This document shows, one piece after another, positions 7,239 through 10,914 of a stretch of 10,914 nt of DNA. The stretch comes from Alphaproteobacteria bacterium (GTDB lineage Bacteria; Pseudomonadota; Alphaproteobacteria; RS24). Position 1 is the first letter of the stretch; every line of letters begins with the position of its first letter. The position numbers and the translations under genes are program-made. The stretch covers positions 1 to 10,914 of the forward strand of contig JAQWIP010000041.1 of the NCBI GenBank assembly GCA_029248825.1, read 5' to 3'. The notes under the pieces are model-generated. The model was given only the letters and a program-made list of their open reading frames with translations. It did not search any database and was not told where the DNA came from.

Positions 7239-7468
7239 GGGTCCATCGGCACGCCTTCGCCGCACCAATCGTCTTCAAAGGTGCGTGGCCAGCTGGTGCC
7301 GGTGTCGGTGTCTTCAGGGACAATGGCAGGTTGGGGGGCTTTTCGACGGCACAGACCCTCGGGCGTTCGGGTCGGAACCGAGAGCATATGCGCGTCCCAA
7401 AAGCGGCAATGGCGGCAATGGACAATCGGCGTGGGTGCCACAGGGGCCAAAAAATCATTATCTTGCAT
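7232..7468 (-). CDS. Small four-cysteine protein, probably metal-binding, function unknown
   Basis: The product has 78 residues with an ATG start (complement of 7466-7468) and a TAA stop. Cysteines at 18, 21, 40 and 69 form C-x2-C-x18-C-x28-C, with His17 beside the first. They sit in the motifs H-C-R-H-C-R-F-W-D, G-L-C-R-R and S-W-P-R-T-F-E-D-D-W-C-G-E. I recall this pattern of spaced Cys, Trp-Pro and D-W-C-G from short uncharacterised alphaproteobacterial and phage-associated proteins; I cannot name the family. Zinc or iron-sulfur binding is an inference from the four cysteines. No signal peptide or membrane segment is present. No clear Shine-Dalgarno sequence precedes the start. It converges with pilC and diverges from the MoxR operon, so it is a single-gene unit and there is no reason to tie it to the pilus. 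Confidence 0.75.
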   Translation of the reverse strand: MQDNDFLAPVAPTPIVHCRHCRFWDAHMLSVPTRTPEGLCRRKAPQPAIVPEDTDTGTSWPRTFEDDWCGEGVPMDPA

Positions 7469-7512
7469 GGCATCAAATTGCTGGATGGATTAGAAAAAAG
7501 CAAGATTGTTTA

Positions 7513-7528
7513 TTCATTTTGTAATGAA
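7513..7528. repeat. 6-bp inverted repeat in the divergent spacer
   Basis: TTCATT and AATGAA are exact reverse complements separated by TTGT. The site could be a small operator near the putative MoxR-operon promoter, or a weak AT hairpin. It is short enough to be chance in AT-rich DNA. Confidence 0.3.
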
Positions 7529-7556
7529 AGCTTAAAAATTTAATTGAGTTGTAGTT

Positions 7557-7562
7557 TTGGAG
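7557..7562 (+). promoter_or_regulatory. Ribosome binding site that sets the start of the MoxR gene
   Basis: TTGGAG contains GGAG (7559-7562), 6 bases before GTG 7569. The alternative TTG start at 7557 would consume this site and has no comparable Shine-Dalgarno in front of it, so GTG 7569 is preferred. Confidence 0.6.
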
Positions 7563-7568
7563 TTAAGC

Positions 7569-8504
7569 GTGACACAGGAAAACAAAAACATTAAGGCCAC
7601 GGATTTAAGCCAGCTCGCCGATGTGGTGGAAGCGGTTCTGATTAGCGTGCGCGATAAACGCACCCAAGTGCGTTTGGCTTTGGCGGCCATGTTGTCTGGC
7701 GGGCATTTGCTGATTGAAGATGCGCCCGGCATGGGCAAGACCAGTCTGGCGCGTGCGCTCGGCCATCACTTGCAATTAAATTGGACCCGCCTGCAATGCA
7801 CCAATGACACCACGCCGTCGGATATTGTGGGGGTGAATATTTTCGACCCGAAATCGGGCGCTTTTGAGTTTCGCCAAGGCCCGGTGTTTACCCAAGTGCT
7901 GCTGGCGGATGAGCTGAACCGCGCGCCGTCAAAAAGCCAATCGGCGCTTTTGGAAGCCATGGCCGAGCGACAGGTAACGGTGGATGGCACTAGTTTTGCT
8001 TTGCCCGCGCCGTTCATCGTGATTGCGACGCAAAACCCGACCGAGCAAATCGGTGTGTCGCCTTTGCCAGAATCGCAACTCGATAGATTTGCCGTCTCGT
8101 TCAGCCTCGGCTTGCCATCGAGCCAAGTGGAAGCCGATATTTTGCGCGATGCGCGCGCGGGCGAGGAAACCCTCGAGCAAGGCACGCCGGTTTTACAAGC
8201 CGGAGCTTTCCATGCGCTGCAAAAGAAATGCCATGACATTGATTTCTCCGACCCGATTATTACCTATTTGCAAGATTTGGCGGGGCAATTGCGCACCACC
8301 ATCCTGCCCAATTTATCGGTGCGGGCTTTGATGCAAATCAAGGGTTTGGCGCAAGCCCATGCGATGATTGAGGGGCGCGGTTTTTGCGTGCCGGAAGATA
8401 TCCAAGCGGTGTTTGCACCTGCCTTGCAACATCGCCTTGGCCCCGTGACGGGCGCTTCATCGGCCTTGCTGAACGAGGCTTTGCTGCAAGTGAGCGCGCC
8501 TTAG
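7569..8504 (+). CDS. MoxR-family AAA+ ATPase
   Basis: The product has 311 residues from GTG 7569, a normal MoxR length. MoxR proteins are cytoplasmic AAA+ ATPases thought to act as chaperones on client proteins, often the VWA or DUF58 protein encoded beside them. Visible motifs in order are Walker A E-D-A-P-G-M-G-K-T (50-58), P-S-D-I-V-G near 83-88, F-x-x-G-P-V-F near 101-107, Walker B V-L-L-A-D-E-L-N-R-A (110-119), sensor 1 A-T-Q-N-P (153-157), L-P-E-S-Q-L-D-R-F (166-174) with the arginine-finger region, and sensor 2 S-V-R-A near 250-253. All residues needed for ATP hydrolysis are present. It is the first gene of a three-gene operon, with 12 bases to the next start. The client is inferred to be the DUF58 protein downstream. 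Confidence 0.92.
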   Translation: MTQENKNIKATDLSQLADVVEAVLISVRDKRTQVRLALAAMLSGGHLLIEDAPGMGKTSLARALGHHLQLNWTRLQCTNDTTPSDIVGVNIFDPKSGAFEFRQGPVFTQVLLADELNRAPSKSQSALLEAMAERQVTVDGTSFALPAPFIVIATQNPTEQIGVSPLPESQLDRFAVSFSLGLPSSQVEADILRDARAGEETLEQGTPVLQAGAFHALQKKCHDIDFSDPIITYLQDLAGQLRTTILPNLSVRALMQIKGLAQAHAMIEGRGFCVPEDIQAVFAPALQHRLGPVTGASSALLNEALLQVSAP

Positions 8505-8507
8505 GGC

Positions 8508-8512
8508 GGAGG
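8508..8512 (+). promoter_or_regulatory. Strong ribosome binding site for the DUF58 gene
   Basis: GGAGG lies directly after the MoxR stop and 4 bases before GTG 8517. It supports this non-ATG start. Confidence 0.6.
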
Positions 8513-8516
8513 TTTC

Positions 8517-9539
8517 GTGAGCCAGTCCACCCCCAAACCGATAAGTCAAGGCTCGCGTGTTTCGACGCCGCGCCTGTCTTTGCCCGAACGCATTACCCGT
8601 GCGCTTTCGGCGCGGCGCAAGCGCTGGCTCAAGGGCGTGTGGAAAATTCGCCAAGCCAATATTTTCATTCTGCCCAATCGCTTTGGGTTCTACGCGGGCT
8701 TTCTGGTGCTGGCCAGTTTTGCCATGGGATATAAAGTGCAGAATAATTTCATTCTGCTGGCGGTGATTTTTCTGTTTCTGGTTTTCATGCTGTCGTTGAT
8801 TGCCAGCGTGCGAAACCTGCAAGGGCTGGAAATCGAAGCCGAGATGGCGCCCTATTATTTTGCTGGCGAGCGGCAATATATCCGCCTGATACTGCGCAAA
8901 AGCCAACCTGCCTATAATCTGACATTGCACACAGATAAGGAAACCATCGCGCTGGATATGACGAGCGGGGCAACGCAAGTGAGTGTGCCCGTGGGCGATT
9001 TTGCTCGCGGGGTGCATGCCATGGCGTCGATTAAAATTCAGACGCTCTTTCCTTTCGGCATTGCCCGCGCTTGGAGTTGGATTACCCCGCCGGGCGATTT
9101 AGTGGTGGCGCCCAAGCCGAAAGAATATGCGCCAGCGCGATATCCGCGTGGCAATCCCGCCACGGCGCAGGCGTCGGATAAAAGGCGTCAGCAGAATAAT
9201 TTTGCCGATGAGCTGGGCGATTTGCGCGACTATCAAGACAGCGACCCGCCCGCGCGCATCGACTGGAAGCGCTATGCTGCCACGCGCGAAACTATGGTGC
9301 GCGAACATGGGCTAGACACCCAAGGCGAAGTTTTATTGCGCCAACCCCAAGCCGGCCTCGAAGAGGCTTTGTCATATTTGTCGGGCGGTTTGCGTGTCGC
9401 CGAACGCATGGGCGCCCCCGCTCGGATGCGATTGCAAAGCGGCGACCCGCAAGCTTTGCAAAATGGCGATGTCGAATATGTCATCTATGACGCCCCAACC
9501 CGGGAGCAGGCCTATTATGCCCTCGCCCGCGCAACCTAA
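8517..9539 (+). CDS. DUF58 domain membrane protein
   Basis: The product has 340 residues with a GTG start. The N-terminus (1-50) is basic and cytoplasmic, followed by two transmembrane segments at about 56-71 and 76-98 joined by a very short turn. The remainder should be cytoplasmic: a beta-rich region (100-200), then the DUF58 signature at about 232-264, E-L-G-D-L-R-D-Y-Q-D-S-D then R-I-D-W-K-R-Y-A and V-R-E-H. DUF58 proteins are almost always paired with a MoxR ATPase and often with a membrane transglutaminase, exactly as here. No biochemical role is established for the family in general; a MoxR client or an adaptor for envelope processes is the common proposal. The last 23 bases overlap the start of the next gene, suggesting translational coupling. 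Confidence 0.9.
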   Translation: MSQSTPKPISQGSRVSTPRLSLPERITRALSARRKRWLKGVWKIRQANIFILPNRFGFYAGFLVLASFAMGYKVQNNFILLAVIFLFLVFMLSLIASVRNLQGLEIEAEMAPYYFAGERQYIRLILRKSQPAYNLTLHTDKETIALDMTSGATQVSVPVGDFARGVHAMASIKIQTLFPFGIARAWSWITPPGDLVVAPKPKEYAPARYPRGNPATAQASDKRRQQNNFADELGDLRDYQDSDPPARIDWKRYAATRETMVREHGLDTQGEVLLRQPQAGLEEALSYLSGGLRVAERMGAPARMRLQSGDPQALQNGDVEYVIYDAPTREQAYYALARAT

Positions 9540-10914
9540 TCCGCTTTTGGCCGCGATGGCGCGCCGTCTGCCCGGCTCGGCCGAGGCCAAGCTGACGGCG
9601 CTTTTGCTATATGTGGCGGCGCTACCGATTGCCCTATCGCTGACGGCGGTGACCGATTGGCGCGCGTTTTTTCTGTATACGGCCATGTGGCCGGTAGGCT
9701 TGCTGGCGCGCGACCGCTGGCGCACACTGCTGATTTTGGGGCTGGCGCCTTTGGTGATGTTTATCTTGGCGCAATGGGTGCGGCCACCGCAGGCTGGCTT
9801 CTTTATGCTGATGGTCTTGGTCTTATCGGCTTGCGAGCAAGTGCAAGAAGATGGCCGCCCGGGGGCGTTTAATATTATCGGCGTCCTTTTCCCCGCCCTT
9901 TGCGTGATGGTTCTATCGGCCAATGTATTTGTGTTTTTGCTGCTCTTGGTCAGCGTGATTTTTTATATCGGAGTGTTTACTTTGCGCATTAACAATATGC
10001 CTTTATCGGGCTTGCGCATCCGCCTATTGCCGATTGTGGTGGCGTTGAGCGGCTCTTTGTTTTTTGCCATTGCGGCGTTTATTTTAATGCCGCGCATTAA
10101 TGCCAGCGCGCTGCCTGGCTTTCAGCAAGAAGAAGCCTCCAGCGGTGTGGGCGAAGAATTGGACATGGGGCGATTTTCCAATGTCATTTTAAATGGCGAA
10201 GACGCGTTTCGCGCTTTTGTGGCGAAGCCCTTGCCATCGTCGGATTTATATTGGCGCGTGCATGTTTTGACCACGATGAAGGGCGCGCGTTGGCTGCGCG
10301 ACCCGGGCGCCAATTTGGCGCGCGGCCTGCCAGATTTCACCGCCAAATTGGGCAAGCTGTCGCGCCCAATAGACTATAGACTTCGCCATGCCGCCCCCGC
10401 TCCCAAATGGCATCCGGTCTTGGGCGTGCCGACCCAAAGCGCCATTGACCCCGAGGCCATGTTGAACCCGCAAGGCGAATTTGTGCCGGTCAAACCCTCC
10501 GCCGTTTTGAGCCAGCAAGTGACCCTGCGCAGCGCCTTGGATACGCCTTTTGCGGCGCGCCAAATCGGCGAGACGCGCATCGACGGGCAAGAAAAACTGG
10601 CCGCTTGGGCGCGCCAGACCTATCAAAAAGCTGGCTCGCGCGAGGCCTTTATCGCCCAGCTGTTGGAGCGGTTTCGCTCTGGTGGCTATGGCTATACGCT
10701 GACGCCACCGCGCCTCGAGGGGGCTGACCGCGAGAAACTGGACGGATTTTTCTTCACCACCAAACGCGGCTATTGCAGCCATTACGCCATGGCCATGGCC
10801 ACGGCTTTGCGCGCGGCCGGCATTCCCGCCAATGTGATTATCGGCTATGCAGGCGGCGAGTGGAACGGCTTTGGCAGCTATTATCGAGTGCGTCAATCGG
10901 ATGCTCATGCTTGG
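9517..10914 (+). CDS. TgpA-like membrane transglutaminase, 3' partial
   Basis: This frame stays open from ATG 9517 to the right edge, 466 residues so far. The start overlaps the DUF58 gene by 23 bases, with GGGAG (9502-9506) and CAGG (9507-9510) upstream. About six or seven hydrophobic segments fill residues 26-191 (roughly 26-44, 50-65, 69-86, 93-106, 117-135, 136-155, 168-191). A predicted periplasmic region follows, with P-R-I-N near 192-195 and D-L-Y-W-R-V-H near 243-249. The transglutaminase core holds the nucleophile Cys420 in R-G-Y-C-S-H-Y-A, then A-A-G-I-P-A, G-Y-A-G-G-E, and His464 in V-R-Q-S-D-A-H-A-W at the cut. The catalytic Asp and the usual C-terminal membrane helix and DUF4129 region would lie beyond the window. 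TgpA-type proteins carry a periplasmic transglutaminase-like domain; the physiological substrate is not established. The gene completes the MoxR-DUF58-transglutaminase set. Confidence 0.9.
   Translation, partial: MPSPAQPNPLLAAMARRLPGSAEAKLTALLLYVAALPIALSLTAVTDWRAFFLYTAMWPVGLLARDRWRTLLILGLAPLVMFILAQWVRPPQAGFFMLMVLVLSACEQVQEDGRPGAFNIIGVLFPALCVMVLSANVFVFLLLLVSVIFYIGVFTLRINNMPLSGLRIRLLPIVVALSGSLFFAIAAFILMPRINASALPGFQQEEASSGVGEELDMGRFSNVILNGEDAFRAFVAKPLPSSDLYWRVHVLTTMKGARWLRDPGANLARGLPDFTAKLGKLSRPIDYRLRHAAPAPKWHPVLGVPTQSAIDPEAMLNPQGEFVPVKPSAVLSQQVTLRSALDTPFAARQIGETRIDGQEKLAAWARQTYQKAGSREAFIAQLLERFRSGGYGYTLTPPRLEGADREKLDGFFFTTKRGYCSHYAMAMATALRAAGIPANVIIGYAGGEWNGFGSYYRVRQSDAHAW

Larger units (their letters stand above)
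7469..7568. promoter_or_regulatory. AT-rich divergent intergenic region, likely holding promoters for both sides
   Basis: These 100 bases separate divergent starts and are much richer in A and T than the surrounding genes. A -10-like TTTAAT at 7539-7544 would start transcription just before the MoxR gene; no good -35 sits at 16-18 bases from it. On the minus strand a -10-like TCTAAT (complement of 7489-7494) could serve the small cysteine protein gene, again with only a weak -35. I regard promoter activity here as likely from context, but the exact boxes as weak. Confidence 0.35.

Noticed and set aside
7174..7543. Several overlapping plus-strand open frames across the small cysteine-protein gene
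   Set aside because: None has a motif or a credible start, whereas the minus-strand product shows a coherent Cys/Trp pattern.
10246..10908. 220-codon open frame on the minus strand opposite the transglutaminase
   Set aside because: The plus frame carries the transglutaminase Cys and His motifs and stays open to the window edge; the antisense frame is its shadow.

Overview
The window looks like a chromosomal segment of a Gram-negative bacterium. It carries a type IV pilus / type II secretion-like assembly platform whose parts would span inner membrane, periplasm and peptidoglycan. My best guess is an alphaproteobacterium, from the style of the small four-cysteine protein (W-P-R-T then D-D-W-C-G-E) and from the rearranged, fused pilus genes. 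That assignment is an inference with low confidence. Coding density is very high and no stretch of more than about 100 bases lacks a gene. I see no tRNA, rRNA, CRISPR array, insertion sequence or phage gene.

Region 1 (1-7226, + strand) is a five-gene operon with stop/start overlaps or very short gaps. It encodes a PilM-PilN fusion with GspL-like architecture (5' end cut by the window), a PilO/GspM-like protein with a long acidic cytoplasmic extension, an exported twin-LysM protein with a PilP/GspC-like C-terminal segment, a PilB/GspE assembly ATPase, and a PilC/GspF platform protein. Together they would make the cytoplasmic motor, the inner-membrane platform and the periplasmic alignment structure of a filament machine. 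The secretin, pilins and prepilin peptidase are not in the window, so a pilus and a secretion pseudopilus cannot be told apart.

Region 2 (7232-7468, - strand) is one small gene for a four-cysteine protein. It converges on the pilus operon with a 5-base gap, and a 10-bp palindrome sits at the junction. An AT-rich 100-base spacer (7469-7568) separates it from the next divergent operon.

Region 3 (7569-10914, + strand) is a tight three-gene operon: a MoxR-type AAA+ ATPase, a DUF58 membrane protein, and a multi-pass membrane transglutaminase (TgpA-like) that runs off the window's right edge. This trio recurs widely in bacteria and is generally linked to the cell envelope; its exact role is not settled.

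The most interesting part is the pilus-like operon: its alignment proteins (fusion, long acidic tail, twin LysM without a lipobox) differ from the textbook pilM-N-O-P set.
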